Program-made: the position numbers and the translations under genes
In this document: in pieces, positions 7,425 through 16,537 of the stretch
Layout of the letters: each line of letters begins with the position of its first letter
How positions within the stretch are numbered: the first letter of the stretch is position 1
Assembly (NCBI RefSeq): GCF_018119405.1
Contig: NZ_JAGPWC010000040.1
Span: 1-43,910, forward strand
Direction: 5' to 3'
Source: Massilia sp. ST3
Lineage (GTDB): Bacteria; Pseudomonadota; Gammaproteobacteria; Burkholderiales; Burkholderiaceae_D
DNA length: 43,910 bases
Notes under the pieces: model-generated
The model's database searches: none
What the model saw: only the letters and a program-made list of their open reading frames with translations
What the model was told of the DNA's origin: nothing

Positions 7425-8534
7425 TCAGGCGGCAGGGCACGGCAGGTAGCCGGTGACTTCCAGGTCGAAGCCCGTCATCGACGGCATCTTGCGCGGATTG
7501 GCCAGCAGCTGCATCTTGCCCACGCCGAGGGCGCGCAGGATCTGGGCGCCGATGCCGTAGGTGCGCAGGTCCATCGAGGCCGCGCGCGCGTTGGCGCGGC
7601 CCTTGGCTTCCGGCGGCGCGAACTGGGCGAACAGCTGCTCGGCGGTCTCGCCGCAGTTCAGCAGCACGATCACGCCGCGCTCGCTGGCCTGGATGGTGCG
7701 CATGGCCGAGGCCATGTCCCACGAGTGGGTGGACGAACGGTTTTCCAGCAGGTCCAGCAGCGACACCGGCTGGTGCACGCGCACCAGGGCTTCCTTTTCG
7801 GGCGACTGCTCGCCGTGCACCAGGGCCAGGTGGGCCGCGCCGCTCGGGCTGTCGCGGAAGGCGACCAGGGTGAACTCGCCGTGCTCGGTCGAGAGCTTGC
7901 GCTCGGCGACGCGCTCGACCAGGCACTCGTTCTGGCTGCGGTAGTGGATCAGGTCGGCGATGGTGCCGATCTTCAGCTTGTGCTCGTGCGCGAATTCGAT
8001 CAGGTCCGGCAGGCGCGCCATGGTGCCGTCTTCCTTGATGATCTCGCAGATCACCGAGGCCGGGGTCAGGCCCGCCATCGCGGTCAGGTCGCAGCCGGCT
8101 TCGGTATGGCCGGCGCGCATCAGGACGCCGCCCTTCTGGGCGCGCAGCGGGAAGATGTGGCCCGGCTGCACCAGGTCGTCCGGGGTCGTGCCCTTGTTGA
8201 CGGCCACCTGGATGGTGCGCGCGCGGTCGGCCGCAGAGATGCCGGTCGTGACGCCTTCGGCCGCTTCGATCGACACGGTGAAATTGGTCCCGAACGAAGT
8301 GCCGTTCTTCGAGGTCATCATCGGCAGCGCCAGCTCGTCGCAGCGTTCCTCGGTCAGGGTCAGGCACACCAGGCCCCTGGCGTGGCGGATCATGAAGTTG
8401 ATCGCTTCGGGGGTCACGAAATCGGCGGCGAGCACCAGGTCGCCTTCGTTTTCGCGGTCCTCTTCGTCGACCAGAATGACCATGCGGCCGGCGCGAAGTT
8501 CGGCAACGATTTCCTCGGTGCTGGAGATAGACAT
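7425..8534 (-). CDS. ribB: 3,4-dihydroxy-2-butanone 4-phosphate synthase with degenerate GTP cyclohydrolase II-like C-domain (RibBX type)
   Basis: Makes 3,4-dihydroxy-2-butanone 4-phosphate from ribulose 5-phosphate. The protein is 369 aa. The N-terminal domain (1-205) has the acidic active-site loop VDEEDRENEGDLVLAAD (22-38) and the RAGHTEAGCDL motif. The C-terminal half (about 210-369) resembles GTP cyclohydrolase II, including DLRTYGIGAQILRALGV, but the zinc-cysteine motif expected after LVRVH is absent: it reads LVRVHQPVSLLDL. That matches the RibBX variant known in proteobacteria, so a separate ribA for the first step should exist elsewhere. AAGGAA precedes ATG 8534. Upstream I see no FMN riboswitch. 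Following genes: ribH and nusB. Confidence 0.94.
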   Translation of the reverse strand: MSISSTEEIVAELRAGRMVILVDEEDRENEGDLVLAADFVTPEAINFMIRHARGLVCLTLTEERCDELALPMMTSKNGTSFGTNFTVSIEAAEGVTTGISAADRARTIQVAVNKGTTPDDLVQPGHIFPLRAQKGGVLMRAGHTEAGCDLTAMAGLTPASVICEIIKEDGTMARLPDLIEFAHEHKLKIGTIADLIHYRSQNECLVERVAERKLSTEHGEFTLVAFRDSPSGAAHLALVHGEQSPEKEALVRVHQPVSLLDLLENRSSTHSWDMASAMRTIQASERGVIVLLNCGETAEQLFAQFAPPEAKGRANARAASMDLRTYGIGAQILRALGVGKMQLLANPRKMPSMTGFDLEVTGYLPCPAA

Positions 8535-8674
8535 GCGGATTCCTTGAATCGGGACGGTTATGCGTAATCCGCTATTTTAAAGGATTTACAGGCTTTTAAC
8601 TGGCTTTCCCTTCGGGAAGCCCAGCCGGCTGACGGCGTCGACGTAAGCAAAACGGCATCGTCGTTGCATATTGG

Positions 8675-8708
8675 TAACAATAAGAACTTTGCCCATGGCA
8701 AATTGTTA
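8675..8708. repeat. Nested inverted repeat between ribB and the GGDEF-EAL gene
   Basis: TAACAAT (8675-8681) mirrors ATTGTTA (8702-8708), and inside it TTTGCC (8688-8693) mirrors GGCAAA (8697-8702) around CAT. It lies in the divergent intergenic region. It could be an operator or a hairpin; no protein partner is evident. Confidence 0.5.
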
Positions 8709-8880
8709 AGCTTTACATTTCCGCGCGCAACATCCTAGCGTGCCTATGCTCGACTCGATTATGATAAAGACATCGCAGCCGCCCGTGCATGAGCACGCGG
8801 CCGCTTCCTGACGGAGTTGCCATGCAGGTAGTTCCACCTTGCAGAGAAGATTCGGCCGTCTTCACCGGAAGGCGGTGCTG

Positions 8881-11553
8881 ATGGCCACCATCCTGATCGT
8901 CGACGATCGGCCGAGCAACCGCGCCTTCCTCGGCGCCCTGCTCGGCTACACCGGCCACCGGCTGCTGGAAGCGGAAGACGGCGCCCAGGCCCTGGCGCTG
9001 ACGCGCACCGAACGTCCCGACCTGATCATCACCGACATCCTGATGCCGACCATGGACGGCTACGAGTTCGTCCAGCAGGTGCGCGCCGATCCCGGCCTGG
9101 CGGCGACCCGGGTGATCTTCTTTTCCGCGGTGTACGCCGAACACGAAACGGTGGCGATGGCCGCGCGCTGCGGCGTGTCCACGGTGCTGAGCAAGCCGGC
9201 CGACGCCCACCAGATCCTGGAAGCGGTGAATGCCGAACTGGGCGTGCTGGAGGGCGCGCCGGCCCCGCCCCTGCCGGACGACGGCGCGCGCGACCGCGAC
9301 CTGCCCTTCGACCTGTGCGCACGCCTGTCCGAACTCGAACGCATGTGCCTGACCCTGGTCGGCGAGCGCCGCGTCGAGGCCCTGGCGGCGGCCTTCCTGG
9401 ACGCCGCGCGCCGCGTGCTGGACGCCGACGTGGTCGCGCTCTGCCTGCTGGAGAGCACCGAGCGCAGCGTGCGCCACCTGGAGACCTATGGCGTCGACGG
9501 CGCGCTGCTGCGCGATTCGGCCCTGGACGATACCCGCCTGCCGGGCGCCCTGCTGCGCGCGCGCGCCCCGCTGCGCCTGTCGGAGGGCGATCCCCTGCTT
9601 GCCAGCCTGCCCCCCAGCCATCCGCCGCTGGGACACCTGCTCGGCCTGCAGGTCCACGACCTGCAGCATCCGCATGGCTGGCTGTATTGCGGCCGCTGCT
9701 CCGCCGCCGAGGCATTCTCGGACGAGGAAGAACGCTGGGCCACCGCGCTGGCCGCCCAGCTCGCGGTCGCCTACGAAAACCTGAATCTCTACGACGTGGT
9801 CCAGCGCCATGCCGCCCAGCTGCAGCTGGAAGCGATCGCGCGCGCCGAGGCCGACGCCGCCCTGCGCGAGAGCAAGCACCGGCTCGAACTGGCGCGCCAG
9901 GTGTTCGACAGCACCCAGGAAGCGATCATGATGACGGACGCGAACGCCAACATCGTGGCCGTGAACCCCGCCTTCGAGCAGATCACGGGTTTCACCGAGG
10001 CCGAGGTGATGGGACAGAATCCGCGCGTCCTGCGTTCCGGCCGCCACGACGACGATTTCTACAGGGCGATGTGGTCCTGCCTGGAAAAGGATGGGCAATG
10101 GCGCGGCGAACTGTGGAACCGCCGCAAGAACGGCGAGATCTATCCCGAACGCGCCAGCATCAGCGCGGTGCGCAACGACAAGGGCAAGCTGACCGCCTAT
10201 GTCTCGGTCTCGACCGACATGTCGGCGCTCAAGGCCGCCCACCACCAGCTGGACTTCCTGTCCAACCACGACGCCCTGACCCTGCTGCCCAACCGCTCGC
10301 TGTTCAACGACCGCCTGCAGCAGGCGCTGGCGGCGGCGCGCCAGGGCGGGGGCCAGGTGGCGCTGCTGCTGTTCAACGTCGACCGCCTCTCGCGCATCAA
10401 CGACAGCCTGGGACACGCGGCCGGCGACGCCGTGCTGCGCGAGGTGGCGCGCCGCGCCAGCGAGGTGGCCGGGCCGACCGACACCGTGGCGCGGCTGTCG
10501 GGCGACGAATTCGTGATGGTGGTGAACGGCTGCGAGGACACCGACGCCATCATCTACTGCGCACGGCGCCTGATCGACGCGATCGCCCAGCCGCACACGG
10601 TGGGCGGACACGACGTGGTGGTCACCGGCAGCATCGGCATCAGCATCTATCCGCGCGACGGCAGCGCGCCGGGCGACCTGCTCAAGGCCGCCGACGCCGC
10701 CCTGGGCAGCATGAAGCAGTCCGGCCGCAACGGCTTCCGCTTCTTCAAGGGCGAGATGAACGCCGAGGCCCTGCGCTGGCTGGCGCTCGAGACGCGCTTG
10801 CGGCGCGCCATCGAGCGCGACGAACTGGCCCTGCACTACCAGCCGCAGATCTCGCGCGTCGATGGCCGCGTGGTCGGCATGGAAGCACTGCTGCGCTGGA
10901 GGAGCGACGAGATCGGCCAGGTCTCGCCGGCCGACTTCATCCCGCTGGCCGAGGACACCGGCCTGATCCTGCCAATCGGCGAATGGGTGATCCGACAGGC
11001 CTGCTTCCAGAGCAAGGCCTGGCAGAACGCCGGCCTGGCGCCGGTGCGGGTCGCGGTCAACGTCTCGGCCAGCCAGTTCAAGGCCGGCACCGTGGCCACG
11101 GTGGTGCGCGCCGCGCTCGAGGACAGCGGCCTGGCGGCGCGCTGGCTCGAGGTGGAGCTGACCGAAAGCGTGATGCTGGGCGAGTCCTCCGCCGCCGAAG
11201 CCCAGATGACGGAGCTGCGCGCGATGGGCGTGTCGCTCTCGCTGGACGACTTCGGCACCGGCTACTCCTCGCTCGGCTACCTGTCGCGCTTCCCGCTCGA
11301 CAAGCTCAAGATCGACCAGGCCTTTGTCCGCAACATCACCACCGAACAGCGCAGCGCCGCCATCGCCCAGGCCACGATCGCCCTGGCCCAGGGCCTGTCG
11401 CTGGCGGTGGTGGCCGAAGGCGTGGAAACCATCGGCCAGCGCGACTTCCTCGGCGCCATCGGCTGCGACGTGTTCCAGGGCTACCTCTATAGCCGCCCGG
11501 TGGCCGCCTTCGAGATGGCCAAGCTGCTGGCCCTGGGCCGGGTCGCCAGGTGA
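8881..11553 (+). CDS. Receiver-GAF-PAS-GGDEF-EAL response regulator (c-di-GMP synthesis/degradation)
   Basis: A cytoplasmic 890-aa signalling protein. Domains in order: receiver (1-120) with acidic pair D8/D9, phospho-acceptor D52 (TDILMP) and K105; GAF-like (about 160-305); PAS (about 335-455, ITGFTEAEVMGQNPRVLRSG); GGDEF (about 460-625) with SGDEF at 540-544; EAL (about 635-885) with EAL 668-670 and DDFGTGYSSLGYL from 789. SGDEF can be active as a diguanylate cyclase. The RxxD inhibitory site is missing (GPTD at that position), so product inhibition may be weak. The EAL domain keeps the residues expected for a phosphodiesterase. ATG 8881 (MATILIVDD) is chosen because GGAAGG lies 8 bases upstream and it matches a receiver start. 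The cognate kinase is not adjacent. Confidence 0.92.
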   Translation: MATILIVDDRPSNRAFLGALLGYTGHRLLEAEDGAQALALTRTERPDLIITDILMPTMDGYEFVQQVRADPGLAATRVIFFSAVYAEHETVAMAARCGVSTVLSKPADAHQILEAVNAELGVLEGAPAPPLPDDGARDRDLPFDLCARLSELERMCLTLVGERRVEALAAAFLDAARRVLDADVVALCLLESTERSVRHLETYGVDGALLRDSALDDTRLPGALLRARAPLRLSEGDPLLASLPPSHPPLGHLLGLQVHDLQHPHGWLYCGRCSAAEAFSDEEERWATALAAQLAVAYENLNLYDVVQRHAAQLQLEAIARAEADAALRESKHRLELARQVFDSTQEAIMMTDANANIVAVNPAFEQITGFTEAEVMGQNPRVLRSGRHDDDFYRAMWSCLEKDGQWRGELWNRRKNGEIYPERASISAVRNDKGKLTAYVSVSTDMSALKAAHHQLDFLSNHDALTLLPNRSLFNDRLQQALAAARQGGGQVALLLFNVDRLSRINDSLGHAAGDAVLREVARRASEVAGPTDTVARLSGDEFVMVVNGCEDTDAIIYCARRLIDAIAQPHTVGGHDVVVTGSIGISIYPRDGSAPGDLLKAADAALGSMKQSGRNGFRFFKGEMNAEALRWLALETRLRRAIERDELALHYQPQISRVDGRVVGMEALLRWRSDEIGQVSPADFIPLAEDTGLILPIGEWVIRQACFQSKAWQNAGLAPVRVAVNVSASQFKAGTVATVVRAALEDSGLAARWLEVELTESVMLGESSAAEAQMTELRAMGVSLSLDDFGTGYSSLGYLSRFPLDKLKIDQAFVRNITTEQRSAAIAQATIALAQGLSLAVVAEGVETIGQRDFLGAIGCDVFQGYLYSRPVAAFEMAKLLALGRVAR

Positions 11554-11635
11554 TGCGCCCCTCGCACTTGCGCGCGGCGGCCTGGGCGCCGCGCCGGGTT
11601 AGAATGCACTCGACCATATCACCGGGAATGACCCA

Positions 11636-14500
11636 ATGAGCAACAATTTCGTGCGCGGCCTGTGCCTGGCCGCAGTGCTGTTCGCGCACACCCTGGCCGC
11701 GGCCGCGCCCTCGGCGCCCCCGGCCCTGCGGCTGGACGCGGCCATTCCCGTCGGGCCACAGGTCAAGGTCGGCAAGCTGGCCAATGGCCTGACCTGGTAC
11801 GTCCAGCGCAATGCCCGTCCAGAACGCAAGCTCGAACTGCGCCTGGTGGTGAAGGCCGGCTCGATCCTGGAAGACGAGGACCAGCGCGGGCTGGCCCACT
11901 TCGTCGAGCACATGGCCTTCAACGGCAGCACCCACTTCCGCAAGCACGAGCTGGTGTCCTACCTGCAGTCGATCGGAGTCGGCTTCGGCGCCGACCTGAA
12001 CGCGTATACCTCCTTCGACGAGACGGTCTACGTGCTGCCGATTCCCACCGACCAGCCGCAGAACGTCGCCAAGGCCTTCCAGGTGCTGGAGGACTGGGCC
12101 CACGGCGTGCGCTTCGACCCGGAGGCCATCGAGAAGGAGCGCGGCATCGTGCTGGAAGAACTCCGGCTCGGCAAGGGCGCCTCGGACCGCATGGGCAAGC
12201 AGATCTACCCGAAGATCTTCAACGGCTCGAAGTATGCCGAGCGCCTGCCGATCGGCCGCGAGGAGGTGCTGCGCAACTTCAAGCCCGAAGCCCTCAAGCG
12301 CTTCTATCGCGACTGGTACCGCCCCGACCTGATGGCGGTGGTGGTGGTCGGCGACATCGACCCGGCGCGCGCGGAAAACCTGATCAAGACGCATTTCTCG
12401 CGCCTGAAGAACCCGGCCCAGCCCCGTCCGCGCGACTACGCCGCGATTCCCGCGCGTCCCGACACCGAGGCGCTGGTGGTGCTCGACCATGAAGCGAGCG
12501 GCAATTCGGTCCTGATCCGCTACCCGCTGCAGCCGGTGCGCGAAGCCGGCACCATCGGCGCCTACCGCGAAGAACTGGTGCAGCTGCTGTTCGGCGCCAT
12601 GCTCAACGGCCGCCTGCAGGCCTTGGCCCAGCAGCCGGAACCACCCTACCTGGCCGCCAACAGCGCGCTGGGCAAGCTCACGCCGCGCTACCACTCCTAT
12701 AACGCCAGCGCCGCACTCGGACCGCGCGGCGCCGCGCCGGCGCTGGCTGCCCTGGTGCAGGAGAACGAACGCGCGCGCCAACACGGCTTCGGCGCCCAGG
12801 AACTGGAGCGGGCCAAGAAGAACCTGATGCGCAACTACGAGCAGGCCTGGAACGAGCGCGCCAAGAGCGATTCCGCCACCTACGCCGCCGAATACATCCG
12901 CAACTTCCTGCAGCACGAGGCGATTCCCGGCATCGACACCGAGTACCGCTACGTGCGCGAGCTGGTGCCCGGCATCTCGCTCGACGAGATGAACGCCTAC
13001 GCGCGCCGCACCATCCCGGCCGATTCGGGCAAGCTGGTGCTGTACACGGGCGTGGACAAGCCGGGCGCCCCCACCGGCGCCCAGCTGCTGGCGGCGGTCA
13101 GCGAGGCGGCGCGGGAGCAGGTCCAGCCCTACGACGACAAGGCGGTGGCGGCGCGCCTGATGGACAAGCCGCCCAGCCCGGGCGCCATCGTGGCGGAACG
13201 CCAGGACAAGGCGCTCGGGCTGACCCACTTGACGCTGTCGAACGGCGTCAAGGTGATCCTCAAGCCGACCGACTTCCTCAACGACCAGGTGATGCTGAGC
13301 GCCGCCCGCTTCGGCGGCCAGAGCCTGTTCGGCGACCAGGACATCCTGAATGCGCGCTTCGCCAACGCCATCGTGGCCAGCATGGGCGTGAAGGACTTCA
13401 CGCCGCTGGACATGCGCAAGATCCTGGCCGGCAAGGCGGCCGGCGTGACGGTCGGCCTGGGCAGCTACACCGACCTGGTGGCGGGCGCCTCGGGCGCCTC
13501 GGATGTGGAAACCATGCTGCAGCTGCTGTGGCTGAAGTTCTCCAGCGTGCGGCGCGACGAGGACCTGTTCCGCGCCTACGTCGGCAAGCAGGCCGAACTG
13601 GCGCGCAACCAGAGCGGCCAGCCGGGCAAGCGCTTCGGCGACGCGGTGGTGTCGGCGCTGTACAACGGCCACCCGCGCGCGCCGCGTTCGCTGGAGGCGG
13701 ACGACTACGCCAAGATCGACCTGGACCGCAGCATCGACATCTTCCGCCAGCGCTTCTCCAGCGCCAAGGACCTGACCTTCATCGTAGTCGGCAGTTTCGA
13801 CGCCGCCGCGATCCGCCCGCTGCTGGCGACCTACCTCGGCAGCCTGCCGACGCCCGACATTCCGGTGGCCTACCGCGACGTGGGACTGCGGCCGGCGAAA
13901 GGCGTGATCAAGCGCGAGGTGCGCAGCGGGCTTGAGCAGAAGAGCACGATTTCGCTGAATTTCACCGGCGCGGCCGAGTTCTCGGAAACCGAGCAGCTGC
14001 GCCTGGCGGCGGTGATCGAAGTGATCAACCTGCGCCTGATCGAGGTGCTGCGCGAGCAGATGGCCCTGATCTACGGCGGCGGCGCCAGCGGCGCCTTGAG
14101 CAAGATCCCCTATGGGAACTACTCGATCGGCATCAGCCTGCCGACCGGCCCGGAACACGTGGACAAGGTGCTGGCGGCGACCTTTGCCGAAATCCGGCGC
14201 CTGCAGGAACAGGGGCCGGGCGCGGCCGACCTGGACAAGGTCAAGAGCAACTGGATCCAGAACCACCGCCGCTCGCTGCGCGAGAACGGTTACTGGGTGG
14301 CGAACCTGCAGGCGGCGCTGACCGAAGGCACCGACCCGGCCTCGATCCTGGACGTGGAGCGCCAGGTGCAGGCGCTCAGCGCCCAGGACGTGCAGGCGGC
14401 GGCGCGGCGCTACTTCGATACGGAGAATTACGTGCAGGTGGTGCTCAATCCGGAGCGGCCGGCGGCGGCGCACGTGGCGGCGTCGGCGGCGGGGGAATGA
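11636..14500 (+). CDS. M16 family zinc metalloprotease (PqqL/pitrilysin-like), exported
   Basis: A 954-aa two-module M16 peptidase. A signal peptide (1-24, ending TLAAAA) points to the periplasm. The first module has the inverted zinc motif H88-F-V-E91-H92 and the third ligand probably E168 in KERGIVLEE, at the expected spacing. The second M16 module (about 520-940) has the HxxEH-less partner fold with LTHLTLSNGVKVILKPTDF and the glycine-rich loop YGGGASGALS. Length and layout match PqqL-like peptidases, which degrade peptides in the envelope. GGGAA precedes ATG 11636. It starts 82 bp after the GGDEF-EAL gene on the same strand and may be cotranscribed, but no functional link is known. The 3' end runs into a repeat-rich spacer with no clear terminator. 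Confidence 0.93.
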   Translation: MSNNFVRGLCLAAVLFAHTLAAAAPSAPPALRLDAAIPVGPQVKVGKLANGLTWYVQRNARPERKLELRLVVKAGSILEDEDQRGLAHFVEHMAFNGSTHFRKHELVSYLQSIGVGFGADLNAYTSFDETVYVLPIPTDQPQNVAKAFQVLEDWAHGVRFDPEAIEKERGIVLEELRLGKGASDRMGKQIYPKIFNGSKYAERLPIGREEVLRNFKPEALKRFYRDWYRPDLMAVVVVGDIDPARAENLIKTHFSRLKNPAQPRPRDYAAIPARPDTEALVVLDHEASGNSVLIRYPLQPVREAGTIGAYREELVQLLFGAMLNGRLQALAQQPEPPYLAANSALGKLTPRYHSYNASAALGPRGAAPALAALVQENERARQHGFGAQELERAKKNLMRNYEQAWNERAKSDSATYAAEYIRNFLQHEAIPGIDTEYRYVRELVPGISLDEMNAYARRTIPADSGKLVLYTGVDKPGAPTGAQLLAAVSEAAREQVQPYDDKAVAARLMDKPPSPGAIVAERQDKALGLTHLTLSNGVKVILKPTDFLNDQVMLSAARFGGQSLFGDQDILNARFANAIVASMGVKDFTPLDMRKILAGKAAGVTVGLGSYTDLVAGASGASDVETMLQLLWLKFSSVRRDEDLFRAYVGKQAELARNQSGQPGKRFGDAVVSALYNGHPRAPRSLEADDYAKIDLDRSIDIFRQRFSSAKDLTFIVVGSFDAAAIRPLLATYLGSLPTPDIPVAYRDVGLRPAKGVIKREVRSGLEQKSTISLNFTGAAEFSETEQLRLAAVIEVINLRLIEVLREQMALIYGGGASGALSKIPYGNYSIGISLPTGPEHVDKVLAATFAEIRRLQEQGPGAADLDKVKSNWIQNHRRSLRENGYWVANLQAALTEGTDPASILDVERQVQALSAQDVQAAARRYFDTENYVQVVLNPERPAAAHVAASAAGE

Positions 14501-14550
14501 AGCGCGGGACGTACGCGTGACCGTCCTTGCGTGAATTGTCGCTGGCTGTA

Positions 14551-14579
14551 CGCGTGAACGGCGGAGCCGTCCACCCTAC
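14551..14579. repeat. REPIN-like repeat family A, single right-hand unit
   Basis: CGCGTGAACGGCGGAGCCGT then CCACCCTAC: a small hairpin (ACGGC-GGA-GCCGT) with the family ends CGCGT and ACCCTAC. It has no clear left-hand partner. Confidence 0.7.
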
Positions 14580-14595
14580 GGGCCGCGAGCCGCTA

Positions 14596-14704
14596 GTAGG
14601 GTTGGCGGCTCTGCCGCCAACGCGTCCAAACCACGGGTGACCGGACGCGCACGGATTGTCCCGACGCCGCTTGAACGCGTCGGCGGCGAAGCCGCCAACC
14701 CTAC
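14596..14704. repeat. REPIN-like repeat family A, paired copy 1
   Basis: Left unit 14596-14624 runs GTAGGGT, a TTGGCGG/CCGCCAA hairpin, then ACGCG. Right unit 14676-14704 is the mirror: CGCGT, a GGCGGC/GCCGCC hairpin, then ACCCTAC. About 50 bp of unrelated sequence separates them. It fills the space between the M16 protease and ribE, both genes pointing toward it. Confidence 0.85.
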
Positions 14705-14735
14705 GTTCACTCGGCGACAACGAGGAATCCCGCCA

Positions 14736-15362
14736 TCAGCCCTTGGCCGACAGCATGCGCTCCACGTAGCGCGCGATCAGGTCGATCTCCAGGTTGACCT
14801 TCGACCCCGCGCGCAGGTGCTTGAGCGTGGTGACCTCGATCGTGTGCGGAATCAGGTTGATCGAGAAGCGGCACACCTTCCCTGCCCCGGCATCGAGATC
14901 TTCCACACGATTGACGGTCAGCGACACGCCATTCACCACCACCGAGCCTTTGTACGCCAGGAACTTGGCCAGCTCGTGCGGCGCGTCGATGACCAGCTCG
15001 CGCGATTCGCCCACCGGCTCGAAGCTGTGCACGGTGCCGAGGCCGTCCACATGGCCGGACACCAGGTGGCCGCCCAGGCGCTCGGCCAGGGTCAGCGCCT
15101 TTTCCAGGTTGACCTCGCCCGGCGCGTCCAGGCCCACGGTCTTGCTCAGGCTTTCGCGCGAGACGTCGACGGTGAAGCTGCTGGCGGTCTTTTCGACCAC
15201 GGTCATGCAGGCGCCGTTGATGGCGATCGAGTCGCCCAGGGCGACGTCGGCCAGCGGCAGCGGACCGGCGTCGATCGCCAGGCGCACGCCCGCGTCCAGG
15301 CCGCCCGCCAGCGGCGCGACCGAAGTGATGTTGCCGACTGCGGCGACGATTCCAGTAAACAT
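14736..15362 (-). CDS. ribE: Riboflavin synthase alpha chain
   Basis: Dismutates two 6,7-dimethyl-8-ribityllumazine molecules to riboflavin, the last step of the pathway. The protein is 208 aa with the two tandem lumazine-binding repeats: MFTGIVAAVG...SIAINGACMTV...FTVDVSRESL (1-95) and LGGHLVSGHVDGLG...VVVNGVSLTVN...FSINLIPHT (about 96-185). The start is taken at ATG 15362, the conserved MFTGI, preceded by AAGGAAGAAGG. An upstream ATG near 15398 would overlap the end of ribD but adds non-conserved residues. It follows ribD with about 25 bp between, in the same operon. The gene is also called ribC in some naming schemes. Confidence 0.96.
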   Translation of the reverse strand: MFTGIVAAVGNITSVAPLAGGLDAGVRLAIDAGPLPLADVALGDSIAINGACMTVVEKTASSFTVDVSRESLSKTVGLDAPGEVNLEKALTLAERLGGHLVSGHVDGLGTVHSFEPVGESRELVIDAPHELAKFLAYKGSVVVNGVSLTVNRVEDLDAGAGKVCRFSINLIPHTIEVTTLKHLRAGSKVNLEIDLIARYVERMLSAKG

Positions 15363-15387
15363 ACGGCCTTCTTCCTTCAGGTTGGTT

Positions 15388-16524
15388 TCATGATTCATTC
15401 ATCTGGCCGGCGAACCTGGCCAGAATGCGCAGGTCGTCGCCGACCCGCGCCACATCGTGGAAGCGCAAGCCGCGCTTGTCGCCCAGGCGCGCCAGCGGCG
15501 GCAGGTCGAACATGCCCTGCCCCGGGCCGATCAGGCTCGGCGCCAGGTAGACCAGCAGCTCGTCGACGCAGCCTTCGCGCACCAGCGAAGCATTCAGCTT
15601 GGCGCCCGCCTCGACGTGCACTTCGTTGATCTCGCGCCGTCCCAGTTCGCGCCTCAGGGCCGGCAGGTCGACCTTGCCCGATGCGTTCGGCAGCTGGATC
15701 ACCTCGTGGCCGGCGGCGCGCAGCGCGGCTTCTTTTTCCGGATGCGGCGCCGCGGCCACGATCCAGCACGGTTCGCCTTGCAAGATGCGGGCGTCGAGCG
15801 CGATCTCAAGCCGGCTGTCGACGATCACGCGGCGCGGCGGCAACGGCGTCTCGACGCCGCGCACCGTCAGCTGTGGATCGTCCGCCTTGACGGTGCCGAT
15901 GCCGGTCAGGATCGCCTGGGCCCGGGCGCGCCAGGCGTGGCCATCGGCGCGCGCCTCAGGACCGGTAATCCACTGGCTTTCGCCGCCCGCCAGCGCCGTG
16001 GCCCCGTCCAGGCTGGCGGCCGTCTTCAGGCGCACCCAGGGCAGGCCGCGGCGCATGCGCGAGAAGAATCCGATGTTGAGTTCGTTCGCCTCGTTCGCCA
16101 GGACGCCGGAACTGACGGCAATGCCGGCCGCCTCGAGCTGGGCGAGGCCGCGCCCGGCCACCAGCGGGTTCGGGTCGACCATGGCCGCGACCACCCGGCC
16201 CAGGCCGGCCTCGACCAGGGCGTTCGAGCACGGCGGCGTGCGGCCGTAGTGGCTGCAGGGTTCCAGGGTCACGTAGGCGGTGGCGCCGCGCACGTCGACG
16301 CCGCGCGAGGCGGCGTCGCGCAGGGCCACGATCTCGGCATGCGGGCCGCCCACGCGCTGGGTATGCCCGGCCGCGACCACGGCGCCGTCGCGCACGATCA
16401 CGCAGCCGATGCGCGGGTTGGGCGCGGTGATGTACATGCCCTTGGCGGCCCAGTCGAGGGCGAGCGCCATGCCTTCGGCGTCGCTGCGTATCTGCATGCT
16501 GTCTTTCGCGGTGTCCTTGCTCAC
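15388..16524 (-). CDS. ribD: Bifunctional diaminohydroxyphosphoribosylaminopyrimidine deaminase / 5-amino-6-(5-phosphoribosylamino)uracil reductase
   Basis: Carries out steps two and three of riboflavin synthesis. The protein is 378 aa, standard for RibD. The N-terminal deaminase (10-155) has the zinc motif H62-A-E64 and C90/C99 in TLEPCSHYGRTPPC. The reductase (about 156-378) has RLKTAASLDGATAL and GIGTVKADDPQLTVR. Start: GTG 16524 has AAGGA 9 bases upstream. ATG 16497 (MQIRSDAEG) is a possible alternative but has a poorly placed ribosome site. The upstream pilin gene stops only 13 bp before the GTG, so ribD may depend on transcription through the pilin genes or on a promoter inside them. 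Confidence 0.95.
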   Translation of the reverse strand: MSKDTAKDSMQIRSDAEGMALALDWAAKGMYITAPNPRIGCVIVRDGAVVAAGHTQRVGGPHAEIVALRDAASRGVDVRGATAYVTLEPCSHYGRTPPCSNALVEAGLGRVVAAMVDPNPLVAGRGLAQLEAAGIAVSSGVLANEANELNIGFFSRMRRGLPWVRLKTAASLDGATALAGGESQWITGPEARADGHAWRARAQAILTGIGTVKADDPQLTVRGVETPLPPRRVIVDSRLEIALDARILQGEPCWIVAAAPHPEKEAALRAAGHEVIQLPNASGKVDLPALRRELGRREINEVHVEAGAKLNASLVREGCVDELLVYLAPSLIGPGQGMFDLPPLARLGDKRGLRFHDVARVGDDLRILARFAGQMNES

Positions 16525-16537
16525 GTCGATCTTTCCT

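Noticed and set aside
8535..8720. FMN riboswitch in front of ribB
   Set aside because: The conserved RFN blocks (AGGGTGAAATTCCC-like, CCGACGGT) are absent on the minus strand; only a small GC hairpin and the dyad are seen.
8713..10836. 707-codon minus-strand frame opposite the GGDEF-EAL gene
   Set aside because: Same kind of shadow; no recognisable domains, while the plus frame has five.
11336..14473. 1045-codon minus-strand open frame opposite the M16 protease
   Set aside because: His/Arg/Val-rich shadow of a strongly codon-biased gene; the plus strand has signal peptide and zinc motif.
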